A DNA stretch of 64,000 nucleotides from Sphingomonas colocasiae (GTDB lineage Bacteria > Pseudomonadota > Alphaproteobacteria > Sphingomonadales > Sphingomonadaceae), in the NCBI RefSeq assembly GCF_019880585.1, contig NZ_JAINVV010000014.1, positions 163,311-227,310 of the forward strand. The letters are read 5' to 3'. Positions 7,742 through 15,417 of this stretch are shown here, piece after piece. Made by a program: the position numbers and the translations under genes. How positions within the stretch are numbered: position 1 is the first letter of the stretch; every line of letters begins with the position of its first letter. The notes beneath the pieces were generated by a model. It was not told the DNA's origin, did no database searches, and worked only from the letters and a program-made list of their open reading frames with translations.

Positions 7742-7954
7742 ATGATCAACCGCCAATCCATCGCCGAGCAACGCGCGGAGATCGCGCGGCTGGAGCGCAT
7801 CAACCTGACCCGCAGCCTTTCCGATCAGGAAGTGGCGCGGCTGGACGATCTGCTGCGCCGCGAGCGGCTGCGCAATTGGTGGCGCGCGCGGCGGCGTGCC
7901 GAGCAGCTGGACCGTGCGGCGGCGCGCCTGGCGCAACTGGCGCTGGCGGCATGA
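7742..7954 (+). CDS. Small coiled-coil phage protein
   Basis: 70 residues, almost entirely charged helix (EQRAEIARLERIN, RRERLRNWWRARRRAEQL), probably a coiled coil. GAAAGAGGGGGG precedes ATG 7742. It is coupled to a second helical protein by a four-base overlap. Function unknown. Confidence 0.6.
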   Translation: MINRQSIAEQRAEIARLERINLTRSLSDQEVARLDDLLRRERLRNWWRARRRAEQLDRAAARLAQLALAA

Positions 7955-8280
7955 AGAGTTCAGCCGCAGCGATCGCCGCCCAGCTCGCGGAGCTGGCGGC
8001 GCTGGACGCGAAGAAGCGTGCGGTGGGGCTGCTGGATTCCGAGCATCGCCGGCGGGAACGGCTGGTCGCGCTGAAAGCGGCGCGGCGGCGATACCAGGAC
8101 CGGAAGATCGCGACCGCGAAAGCGCGTGCGGACAAGGCTGCTGAGCAGGCCGGCGCGGCTGCGCTCGCGGTCGAGCAGCAATCCGACCTGCTGGAAGCGG
8201 CGTTGAAGCGCGCGATCGACAAGGCGCATCGCGCGCGGGTCGCGTTTGCCCGGTATCAGGAAGTGAGGGCAGCGGCATGA
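7951..8280 (+). CDS. Lysine/alanine-rich coiled-coil phage protein
   Basis: 109 residues from ATG 7951, an alanine/arginine/lysine-rich helix through nearly all its length. Together with the preceding 70-residue protein it may form a paired coiled coil; no enzyme motif. Overlaps both neighbours by four bases. Confidence 0.6.
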   Translation: MKSSAAAIAAQLAELAALDAKKRAVGLLDSEHRRRERLVALKAARRRYQDRKIATAKARADKAAEQAGAAALAVEQQSDLLEAALKRAIDKAHRARVAFARYQEVRAAA

Positions 8281-8774
8281 CGGACGTCACATATGCCTGC
8301 GTTGGTGGACCGCCAGATAATTGGTTCAATCTTCTCATCGTCGACGCTGACGGCGTCGAGATTCGGGACGTTGTCGAAGTAAACGCAGCCGAAGGCTGGC
8401 TGGTTCGCTGTCTCAGAGACGCGAACGGCCGGCCCATTCCTGGCGACGATGGCTATGCGACCGAGCGGTTGGAAGGCCAATTTCGCATTGAGCGCAAGCC
8501 GGTTGATCCACTTGCCGGCCTATGCGCGGAGACGATCGCAACCGAGCGGGCGGCGGTGAAGGCCTATGCGGCCGATCATCGGCGGCGGATCGAGGTGCAG
8601 ATCGCCAGGGGGCGGCTGACCGCCGACGAAGGCACGCTGCTGGCGAAACAGGTGGATGTGTTCGCCGAAGGCGTGGCGATCGGCCTGCATATGGAAGGCT
8701 TCGAACCGCGAGAGGTCCGCGTCGCCGTGCGCGCGGCGCTGAGCGCGACCGGGCTTGATGGGCGGGCTCGCTGA
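8277..8774 (+). CDS. Phage early protein of unknown function
   Basis: 165 residues with a beta-rich N-terminal half (TYACVGGPPDNWFNLLIVD) and a helical C-terminal half. The first half could be a small sugar- or nucleic-acid-binding fold, but I recognise no family. Stop shares one base with the next start. Confidence 0.6.
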   Translation: MTDVTYACVGGPPDNWFNLLIVDADGVEIRDVVEVNAAEGWLVRCLRDANGRPIPGDDGYATERLEGQFRIERKPVDPLAGLCAETIATERAAVKAYAADHRRRIEVQIARGRLTADEGTLLAKQVDVFAEGVAIGLHMEGFEPREVRVAVRAALSATGLDGRAR

Positions 8775-9916
8775 TGGCTGCCCGCACGCTGATCGAATGG
8801 ACCGATGCGACGTGGAACGTCGTGAACGGGTGTTCCGTCCTCTCGCCGGGGTGCAAGCATTGCTATGCGATGCGGCTGGCGGGGACGCGACTGCGCAATC
8901 ATCCGTCGCGCGCGGGGCTGACGATCGACACGGCGGCCGGGCCGGTGTGGAACGGGCAGGTTCGGGTCGATGGAAAGGTGCTGTTGCAGCCGCTGCGCTG
9001 GCGGAAGCCCAAGCGGATCTTCGTCTGCGCGCATGGCGATCTGTTCCATGAAGCCGTTTCAGACGACGTGATCGACGCGGTGTTCGCGGTGATGGCGCTA
9101 TGCCCGCAGCACATATTCCAGGTGCTGACGAAGCGGCCGGAGCGGATGCGGGCGTATCTGACCCAGCCGCTCAATTCGCTGTTTTACACTCGGCTCGATC
9201 GGATTTCGGACGCGGCCTATCGGATCGCTGCTACGCTCAAGGGCCGCTGGGACGAAGCCGCCGGCATGGCGGCGCGGCAGGCTTGCGTCGACGCGCTCAA
9301 GCGGATCGACCATCGGACCAATGCCGGGTTCAAGAATGTCTGGCTGGGCACGTCTGTCGAGGATCAACCGCGCGCGAATGAGCGGATCCCGCATTTGCTG
9401 AATACGCCGGCAGCGGTGCGTTTCCTTTCGTTGGAGCCGCTGTTGGGGCCGGTTAATCTTCGGCGGATCTGCATCGTGCCGCAGGTGCTCGGCTCGGCGC
9501 GGGCCGGCATCCATATCGATGCGCTCGCCGGCCGGTATGTCGAAAGCGGCGTGCCCTATATCGGTGATTGGGACGTCACGCGCCCCTATCCCGAAGGGAG
9601 CCCGGCGCTTTCGATCGATCAGGCGATCGTGGGCGGAGAGAATGGCCCCCGGGCGATGCATCCCAAATGGGTGCGCGACATTCGCGATGACTGCGCGGAC
9701 ACGGACACCGCCTTCTTTTTGAAGCAATGGGGATGGTTCGCGCCGCTGATGGGCGCGCGGCCTGCGACATCTGGTTTCGCGGCCTGGCCGGACGGTTCGG
9801 TTCGCACGGGCCATGCCGCATCGCGCGGCGGGCCGGGCATCGCCATGTTCCGGGGCACGAAGAAGATCACCGGGCGGCTGCTCGATGGCGTCCAGCATAG
9901 CGGGATGCCGGCATGA
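8774..9916 (+). CDS. Phage Gp37/Gp68 family protein (DUF5131)
   Basis: A 380-residue member of the DUF5131 family found in many phages. The N-terminus has the signature IEWTDATWNVVNGC and a cysteine cluster C20, C27, C30 (GCKHCYA), reminiscent of the iron-sulfur binding of radical SAM proteins, to which the family has been compared. Later blocks VCAHGDLFH, VLTKRPERM, WLGTSVEDQ, LSLEPLLGP and VGGENGP are typical. Biochemical role unknown. It overlaps the helicase-methyltransferase start by four bases, so the two are probably made together. Confidence 0.85.
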   Translation: MAARTLIEWTDATWNVVNGCSVLSPGCKHCYAMRLAGTRLRNHPSRAGLTIDTAAGPVWNGQVRVDGKVLLQPLRWRKPKRIFVCAHGDLFHEAVSDDVIDAVFAVMALCPQHIFQVLTKRPERMRAYLTQPLNSLFYTRLDRISDAAYRIAATLKGRWDEAAGMAARQACVDALKRIDHRTNAGFKNVWLGTSVEDQPRANERIPHLLNTPAAVRFLSLEPLLGPVNLRRICIVPQVLGSARAGIHIDALAGRYVESGVPYIGDWDVTRPYPEGSPALSIDQAIVGGENGPRAMHPKWVRDIRDDCADTDTAFFLKQWGWFAPLMGARPATSGFAAWPDGSVRTGHAASRGGPGIAMFRGTKKITGRLLDGVQHSGMPA

Positions 9917-12588
9917 GGCGCGGTCCCGCCCTTGCGGCTTCGACCGCTGCCCAGCCGCTGGATTATCTGGATTTCGTTCGCGCGAAGATCCTGGATCTGC
10001 CGCCGCTGGGCGTGCCGGTGGCGGCGAACGATGTGCATCCGATCCTGAAACCGCATCAGCAGGCGCTTGTCCGCTGGGCGGTGGCAGGCGGACGGCGCGC
10101 CATCTTCGCGGCGTTCGGGCTGGGCAAGAGCCTGATGCAGCTGGAGATCATGCGGCAGCTGGGTGCCCAGCTCGGCGGGCGCCAGCTGATCGTGGTGCCG
10201 CTGACGGTGCTGATCGAGTTCAAGCGCGATGCCGCGATGCTCGGCATGTCACCGATCTTCATTCGGTCGACGGCGGAGATCGCGATCGCGGCTGAGCCTG
10301 GGCCCAGTGGCCAGCTCTATCTGACCAACTATGAAAGCGTTCGCGAAGGCAAGATCGACCTGTCGCTGTTCAACGCCTGTTCGCTGGACGAAGCATCGTG
10401 CCTGCGCGGGTTCGGCGGGACGAAGACGTTCCGCGAGTTCATGCGCCTGTTCGACGGGATGCAATATAAGTTCGTCGCCACGGCGACGCCCAGCCCGAAC
10501 GAATATGTCGAGCTGCTGGCCTATGCCGCGTTCCTGGAAATCATGGACGTCGGCCAGGCCAAGACGCGGTTCTTCAAGCGCAACAGCGAAAAGGCGGACG
10601 AGCTGACGATCCATCCGCACAAGGCGGATGAATTCTGGCTGTGGGTGAACAGCTGGGCGGCGTTCGTGCAACGCCCGTCCGATCTCGGTTTCTCCGACGA
10701 AGGCTATGAGCTGCCCGAGCTGGACGTGCGCTGGCATGAAGTGCCGGCGGATCATGCCGTCGCCGGCGCCGACAAGAGCGGCCAGGGCCTGCTGCTGAAA
10801 AAGGATGCGATCGGTCTGGTCGACGCGGCGCGCGAGAAGCGCGACAGCCTGGGTGCCCGGATCGAAAAGCTGATGGAGATACGCGCGGAGGATCCTGCCG
10901 CGCATCGCATCATCTGGCACGATCTGGAGGCGGAGCGCGCCGCGATCGAGCGCGCGATCCCGAATGTCGCGAGCGTCTATGGCAATCAGGAGCTGGGGCA
11001 GCGGGAAAAGACGATCATCCGCTTTTCCGACGGCGAGATCCAGGAGCTTGCGGCAAAGCCGGTGCTCGCCGGCAGCGGCTGCAACTTCCAGCGCCATTGC
11101 CATTGGGCGGTTTTCCTCGGCATCGGCTTCAAGTTCAACGACTTCATCCAAGCGATCCACCGCATCCAGCGATTCCTGCAGACGCACCGGGTTCGCATCG
11201 ACCTGATCTATTCCGAGGCGGAACGCGCGGTGCGCCGCGTGCTCGAGGAGAAGTGGGCGCGGCACAAGGAAACCGTTGTGCGGATGAGCGAGATCATCCG
11301 CACCTATGGGCTTGGCCTGGCCGGTGCGCGCGACGTGCTGGCGCGGACGGTGGCGACCGAGACGGCGCCGGCGGTGGAGGGCGACAGCTGGCGCGTGTGG
11401 AACGCCGATACCGTCATCCAGACGGCGGCGCTGCCGGCGGACAGTGTTGGCCTGATCGTGACCAGCGTGCCGTTCGGCAACCAGTATGAGTATAGCCCGA
11501 GCTATAACGATTTCGGCCATACCGACGATCTCGACCATTTCTTCGGCCAGATGGACTATCTGACGCCGGAGCTGTTGCGAGTCCTTCAGCCCGGCCGGCG
11601 CATGGCGGTGCACGTCAAGGATCGCGTGGTGCCGAGCGGGCTGACAGGCCTGGGCTTCCGCACGATCGAGCCGTTCCATGCGCGGTGCATCGCGCATTAT
11701 CAGCGGCACGGCTTCGCCTATCTCGGCATGATCACGATCGTGACCGACGTGGTGCGCGAGAATGCCGGCACCTATCGGCTGGGCTGGACCGAGCAGTGCA
11801 AGGATGCATCGGGCATGGGCGTTGGCCTGCCCGAATATCTTCTGCTGTTCCGCAAGCCGCCGTCGGACCGATCGAACGGCTATGCCGATGTGCCGGTGGT
11901 GAAGGGCAAGCCCGATCTGGAGATCGTCGACACCGGCGAGATCATCCGGTGGGACAGCAAGCGCGCCGATGATCTGGTGAAGGGCATGAAGGCCCGGCCG
12001 GTCGGCGGTACCGGCTATTCGCGCGCGCGGTGGCAGACCGATGCGTGCAGCATGTGGCGGAGCAGCGGCGATCGCGTGCTGACGCCGGAGGACCTGGTCG
12101 GCAAGCCGTTCAAGCAGATCTACCGCCTGTTCCGCGGCTGGAGCTATGCCAGTGTCTATGACCATGACGGCCATGTCGCCCTGGTCGAGGCAATGGAGGC
12201 GCGCTGGTCGCTTCCCGTCGATTTCGCGCTGATGCCGGCGCAGAGCTGGCACCCGGATGTGTGGACAGATGTGGCGCGGATGCTGGGCGCCAATACCGTC
12301 CAGTCCGCCAAGGGCCGCGAAGAGCATCTGTGCCCCCTCCCCTTCGATATCGTCGATCGCGCGGTGCTGAACTGGAGCAATCCCGGCGACGTCGTGTTCG
12401 ATCCGTTCGGCGGGCTGCTGAGCGTGCCGCTGCGCGCGGTGAAGCACGGCCGGCGCGGCTGGGCGACCGAGCTGAGCGAGAAATATTTCAAAGATGGCGT
12501 GATGCTGTTGCGCGAACAGGATGCCGGCCGGGCCACGGCCAGCCTGTTCGACCTGCTCGCCGAAGAGACGATGGAGGCGGCGGAGTGA
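9913..12588 (+). CDS. SNF2-like helicase fused to a DNA adenine/cytosine-N4 methyltransferase
   Basis: An 891-residue two-part enzyme. Residues about 40-470 are a superfamily 2 helicase of SNF2 type: motif I FGLGKS (68-73), motif II LDEAS (158-162), motif III TATPSPN (190-196), and motif VI QAIHRIQR near 410. Residues about 490-860 are an amino-methyltransferase with motif IV before motif I: TSVPFGNQY (517-525), where the usual SPPY is replaced, and DPFGGLLSVP (830-839) for cofactor binding. No nuclease motif is visible, so it looks like a modification machine that may move along DNA, not a restriction enzyme. It follows DUF5131 and precedes a Lar-like protein. It may protect phage DNA from host restriction; this is inferred. 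Confidence 0.87.
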   Translation: MRRGPALAASTAAQPLDYLDFVRAKILDLPPLGVPVAANDVHPILKPHQQALVRWAVAGGRRAIFAAFGLGKSLMQLEIMRQLGAQLGGRQLIVVPLTVLIEFKRDAAMLGMSPIFIRSTAEIAIAAEPGPSGQLYLTNYESVREGKIDLSLFNACSLDEASCLRGFGGTKTFREFMRLFDGMQYKFVATATPSPNEYVELLAYAAFLEIMDVGQAKTRFFKRNSEKADELTIHPHKADEFWLWVNSWAAFVQRPSDLGFSDEGYELPELDVRWHEVPADHAVAGADKSGQGLLLKKDAIGLVDAAREKRDSLGARIEKLMEIRAEDPAAHRIIWHDLEAERAAIERAIPNVASVYGNQELGQREKTIIRFSDGEIQELAAKPVLAGSGCNFQRHCHWAVFLGIGFKFNDFIQAIHRIQRFLQTHRVRIDLIYSEAERAVRRVLEEKWARHKETVVRMSEIIRTYGLGLAGARDVLARTVATETAPAVEGDSWRVWNADTVIQTAALPADSVGLIVTSVPFGNQYEYSPSYNDFGHTDDLDHFFGQMDYLTPELLRVLQPGRRMAVHVKDRVVPSGLTGLGFRTIEPFHARCIAHYQRHGFAYLGMITIVTDVVRENAGTYRLGWTEQCKDASGMGVGLPEYLLLFRKPPSDRSNGYADVPVVKGKPDLEIVDTGEIIRWDSKRADDLVKGMKARPVGGTGYSRARWQTDACSMWRSSGDRVLTPEDLVGKPFKQIYRLFRGWSYASVYDHDGHVALVEAMEARWSLPVDFALMPAQSWHPDVWTDVARMLGANTVQSAKGREEHLCPLPFDIVDRAVLNWSNPGDVVFDPFGGLLSVPLRAVKHGRRGWATELSEKYFKDGVMLLREQDAGRATASLFDLLAEETMEAAE

Positions 12589-12935
12589 CGCTGTTGGAAG
12601 AGATCACCGCCTATATGGCGGAAACCAACATGAATGCCCGGCAGGTCGGGCGGCTGGCGATGGGTGATCCCTTTGCGGTCAGCCGCCTGAAAAAGGACAC
12701 GCTGGGCATCGATCGCCAGGCGAAGCTGCGCGTATGGCTGAAACAGCGGCGGGCGGCGAAGGTGGCGCCCAAGCCCGCGCTGGTGCTGGAGCGCACCTTT
12801 GCGCCGGTGGAGCCGCTGGCGGGTGATGCCGAGCAGCGGCACCGCCGCGATTGCGTGCAGGGATCCGCCGCGCTGCTCAAGGCGCTCAACCGCTTCTATC
12901 GCCGGCGTGCGGCGGCGCTGCGGAACGCGGCATGA
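12585..12935 (+). CDS. Small DNA-binding phage protein
   Basis: 116 residues from GTG 12585 (GTGA overlap). Residues about 10-45 (TNMNARQVGRLAMGDP, then VSRLKK) look like a helix-turn-helix; the rest is basic and helical. Probably DNA-binding, target unknown. Confidence 0.6.
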   Translation: MTLLEEITAYMAETNMNARQVGRLAMGDPFAVSRLKKDTLGIDRQAKLRVWLKQRRAAKVAPKPALVLERTFAPVEPLAGDAEQRHRRDCVQGSAALLKALNRFYRRRAAALRNAA

Positions 12936-13219
12936 CGATTTCAGGACAGAATACCCCAGAGGGGTCCGGTACGGCTCGCGAGGCCCCCAGCGGTGCGTCA
13001 TCGGGCGCGCCCTTGCGGATCACAGATCGCCCCTCGCTCAATCGCTGCCCCTGCGGGCGGATGCCCGGCCTTCGTGCGCGCCGCGTTGCCGAAGACGTGA
13101 TGAAGACCTGGGTTGAATGCCCCGGCTGTCGCGCGACCGGGCCGGAAATCGAAGACGCCTATCGCGACGACGCCACGGCGGCCGACGCGTGGAATCGCGA
13201 TCCGGGGAGGAAGCGGTGA
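12932..13219 (+). CDS. Lar-like restriction alleviation protein
   Basis: 95 residues from ATG 12932. The C-terminal 60 match the Lar small zinc-ribbon pattern: LNRCPCG, then WVECPGCRATGP, and the closing tryptophan of ADAWNR. E. coli Rac Lar eases type I restriction by stimulating host modification. The position three genes after a methyltransferase supports an anti-restriction role. The first 35 residues are Gly/Ser-rich and probably disordered. Confidence 0.72.
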   Translation: MTISGQNTPEGSGTAREAPSGASSGAPLRITDRPSLNRCPCGRMPGLRARRVAEDVMKTWVECPGCRATGPEIEDAYRDDATAADAWNRDPGRKR

Positions 13220-13434
13220 ACGTCGATCCCTGCCGCAACGCCTGTCAGGATCGGTGCGCCGAATATGGCGATCCATCCTGTTTCGAGATCTGGCCGCATG
13301 TTCGCCGGAACAAGATCGAGCGAGGCGAAGCGGATCCCGGCGAGTGGAAGCCTTGCACCGAATGCCTGCGCGACGTGGGCGTGGAAGTGATCGAGCCGAT
13401 CGATCCGGCCGCTGTCGTGAGGCTGCTGCTGTGA
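13216..13434 (+). CDS. Small cysteine-rich phage protein
   Basis: 72 residues from GTG 13216. Five cysteines in CRNACQDRC, a later lone C, and CTEC suggest a zinc site. No family recognised. Four-base overlaps on both sides argue that it is translated. Confidence 0.55.
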   Translation: MNVDPCRNACQDRCAEYGDPSCFEIWPHVRRNKIERGEADPGEWKPCTECLRDVGVEVIEPIDPAAVVRLLL

Positions 13435-13772
13435 CGATCCCCGCCCTTGGCTATCCGAGCCGCACTGCGGCCGTGGTCGCGTTGCGCGCGGAGGGGTTGA
13501 GCACGGCCCAGATCGCGGAGCGGCTGGGGATCAAGCGGACAGTGGTCAATTCGTTGGAGTGGCGGGCATCGCATCCGCGATCGGCGCGCCGGCGTGGCTA
13601 TGCCGGGCCGATCATCTCGATCCCGCCGCAGGCCGTTGAGCAGCTGCGCCCGCATATCAACCGCCGGCGAATGAGCCTGGTCGAACTGGCAACCCAGATC
13701 ATCACCCGCGTCGCCGGCGCCGGGCTGGTCGACCAGGTGCTGGATGGAAACCGAAAGGAGAGGAAGGGATGA
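13431..13772 (+). CDS. Helix-turn-helix phage regulator
   Basis: 113 residues from GTG 13431. LRAEGLSTAQIAERLGIKR, then VVNSL, is a homeodomain-like helix-turn-helix of the sort seen in sigma region 4 and small phage regulators. The C-terminal part (HINRRRMSLVELA) may hold a second helix pair. Regulatory target unknown. Confidence 0.65.
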   Translation: MTIPALGYPSRTAAVVALRAEGLSTAQIAERLGIKRTVVNSLEWRASHPRSARRRGYAGPIISIPPQAVEQLRPHINRRRMSLVELATQIITRVAGAGLVDQVLDGNRKERKG

Positions 13773-14068
13773 GCGGCAACTATTATCCGCAGTCGGATCA
13801 CAATCCGCAAACCATCACGGTCGGCGACCTTATCGCGAAGTTGCAAGCGCTCGATCCGAGCAAGCCGGTGATCTTCAAATCTCCCGAGAATGGCGCATTC
13901 GGATCCAATACCACCTATGCGCTCGGCACCGTCGCGGCTGCGACGATGGAAGAGCAGACGATCGATTATCCGCCCAGTTCGTACATTGATGATGAAACGG
14001 GCGAGCAGGTTCAATGCGAGGCTTGGACCCAAGTCTTTCACGCCTGGGACGGGGTGATCCTGTCGTGA
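13769..14068 (+). CDS. Phage protein of unknown function
   Basis: 99 residues. TVGDLIAKLQALDPSKPVIF is a motif common in small phage proteins of unknown job. Acidic, no membrane segment. AGGAGAGGAAGGG precedes ATG 13769. Confidence 0.6.
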   Translation: MSGNYYPQSDHNPQTITVGDLIAKLQALDPSKPVIFKSPENGAFGSNTTYALGTVAAATMEEQTIDYPPSSYIDDETGEQVQCEAWTQVFHAWDGVILS

Positions 14069-14304
14069 GCGGCCGCAAGCACTTCACCGGCATGAACCGG
14101 CTTACCCAGATGCAGGCCAATCCGATCGCGCGTGAAGCCATCGACGCGATGCTGGGACAGCTGCTGATCGTGCTGGTCAATCGCGCCGGCGGATCGATCG
14201 AGATCCCGAACGCGGAGATCGACGGCACCGGTCGGTTCAATCTCTCCATGCAGCTCAACGAGCAAGCGCGCAGCTTCACCTTTGTGGTCGGAGAAAAGCC
14301 ATGA
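14065..14304 (+). CDS. Small phage protein of unknown function
   Basis: 79 residues from GTG 14065. A helical first half (REAIDAMLGQLLIVLVN) is followed by a beta-rich half (SIEIPNAEID, SFTFVVGEK). No known family. Confidence 0.55.
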   Translation: MSGRKHFTGMNRLTQMQANPIAREAIDAMLGQLLIVLVNRAGGSIEIPNAEIDGTGRFNLSMQLNEQARSFTFVVGEKP

Positions 14305-14660
14305 CGAAAACCACGCTGACCGACGGTTCGCCGGTCACTCCCGATCATCGCGAGATCGATCCCGCCACCGGCATGCAAAAGGGCTATGTCGTATTGAACG
14401 ATGAAGAGCGCGCGAAGGGCTTCGTCGAGCCGGTGCGGCGATCCTATGTGCACCAGACCTGCGGCGCCGTCACCGCGATGGGCATCGAGCTGGCCGAGAC
14501 ATATGCCCGCCAGCCGGAATTCTATTCGGGCACGTTCTGTGTCGCGTGTCGCGATCATTTCCCTGTCGGAGAGGATGGCGAATTCGTCTGGCACGGCTCC
14601 GATCAGAAGGTGGGGACGCGGCGGGCGCGCGCGGTAGCGGTTGAGGGTGGTCGGTCATGA
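14301..14660 (+). CDS. Phage protein with a possible zinc site
   Basis: 119 residues. HQTCG and FCVACRDHFPVGED suggest a small metal-bound fold around residues 55-100. I have seen FCVxCRxHFPVGE-like blocks in other uncharacterised phage proteins. Function unknown. Confidence 0.6.
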   Translation: MTKTTLTDGSPVTPDHREIDPATGMQKGYVVLNDEERAKGFVEPVRRSYVHQTCGAVTAMGIELAETYARQPEFYSGTFCVACRDHFPVGEDGEFVWHGSDQKVGTRRARAVAVEGGRS

Positions 14661-14875
14661 CGGAGAGTTTGGCCGAAGCGCTGCCCCGCGAGATCAACCG
14701 CGTTCGAGCGGTGCAGGACGCCTACAAGCAATTCCGCACCATGCCAGGCGTGATCGTTGAGCCGGCGATTACGTTGATGGAAGCGTCGATCGTCGAGGGC
14801 ATTGCTGCGCTCGCCTCAGGCGACGTCGTGCGCATGCTGCGGGTCCATGAAGCGCTGAAAGGCTTCGAACTATGA
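14657..14875 (+). CDS. Small helical phage protein
   Basis: 72 residues, entirely helical, no motif. Its stop overlaps the ssb start by four bases, so it is coupled to SSB and may act with it in replication; that is inference from position. Confidence 0.55.
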   Translation: MTESLAEALPREINRVRAVQDAYKQFRTMPGVIVEPAITLMEASIVEGIAALASGDVVRMLRVHEALKGFEL

Positions 14876-15342
14876 CCGCCTCCCTCAACAAGCAGCTCTT
14901 GATCGGCCACCTTGGCGCGGATCCGAAGCGGCAGACGATGCCCAATGGGAACGACGTCGTTTCGTTCGGTCTGGCGACCAGTGAGCGCTGGAACGATCGC
15001 GACGGCAACCGGCAGGAACGCACCGACTGGCACCGCGTCGTCATCTTCAGCGAGCATCTGGGCAAGCTTGCCATGGATTATCTGCGCAAGGGCAGCCGCT
15101 GCTATGTGGAAGGGCAGACGCAGCACCGCAAATATCGCGATCGCGAGGGCGTGGAACGCAGCATCGCCGAAGTGGTGATCCAGCGTTTCAGCGGTGAGCT
15201 GCGGTTGCTCGATCGCGGCCAGTCCGACCAGGCGGAGCGCCCCCAGTCCGGCCGCGATGCCGCCGGCGGCGCCGATCGCGCGGATCCTCCCGCATCGTCC
15301 GGCCCGTCTCGCCTCGATCTCGACGACGACGTTCCGTTCTAG
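14872..15342 (+). CDS. ssb: Single-stranded DNA-binding protein
   Basis: 156 residues. The OB-fold occupies about 1-110 with the usual blocks NKQLLIGHLGADP, WHRVVIFSEHLG and YLRKGSRCYVEGQ. A disordered Gly/Asp/Ser linker leads to the acidic tip DLDDDVPF that binds replication and repair partners. It coats single-stranded DNA during phage replication and lies just before the primase-helicase. Confidence 0.95.
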   Translation: MTASLNKQLLIGHLGADPKRQTMPNGNDVVSFGLATSERWNDRDGNRQERTDWHRVVIFSEHLGKLAMDYLRKGSRCYVEGQTQHRKYRDREGVERSIAEVVIQRFSGELRLLDRGQSDQAERPQSGRDAAGGADRADPPASSGPSRLDLDDDVPF

Positions 15343-15350
15343 CCGCATCC

Positions 15351-15402
15351 TCCCGGTTCGGCCGGGAAGCCTGTTTTCGTTCGTGTGCCGTGATTTTCAC
15401 GG
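15351..15402 (+). promoter_or_regulatory. Two hairpins between ssb and the primase gene
   Basis: TCCCGG/CCGGGA (15351-15356, 15362-15367) with a loop TTCGG, then CCGTGA/TCACGG (15388-15393, 15397-15402). The second ends inside the G-run that must serve as ribosome binding site for the primase, so it could lower its translation. Confidence 0.4.
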
Positions 15403-15417
15403 GGGGATTTGCTGACC

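Noticed and set aside
10249..12447. A 732-residue open frame opposite the helicase-methyltransferase
   Set aside because: The plus-strand frame carries all helicase and methyltransferase motifs; the antisense frame has none.
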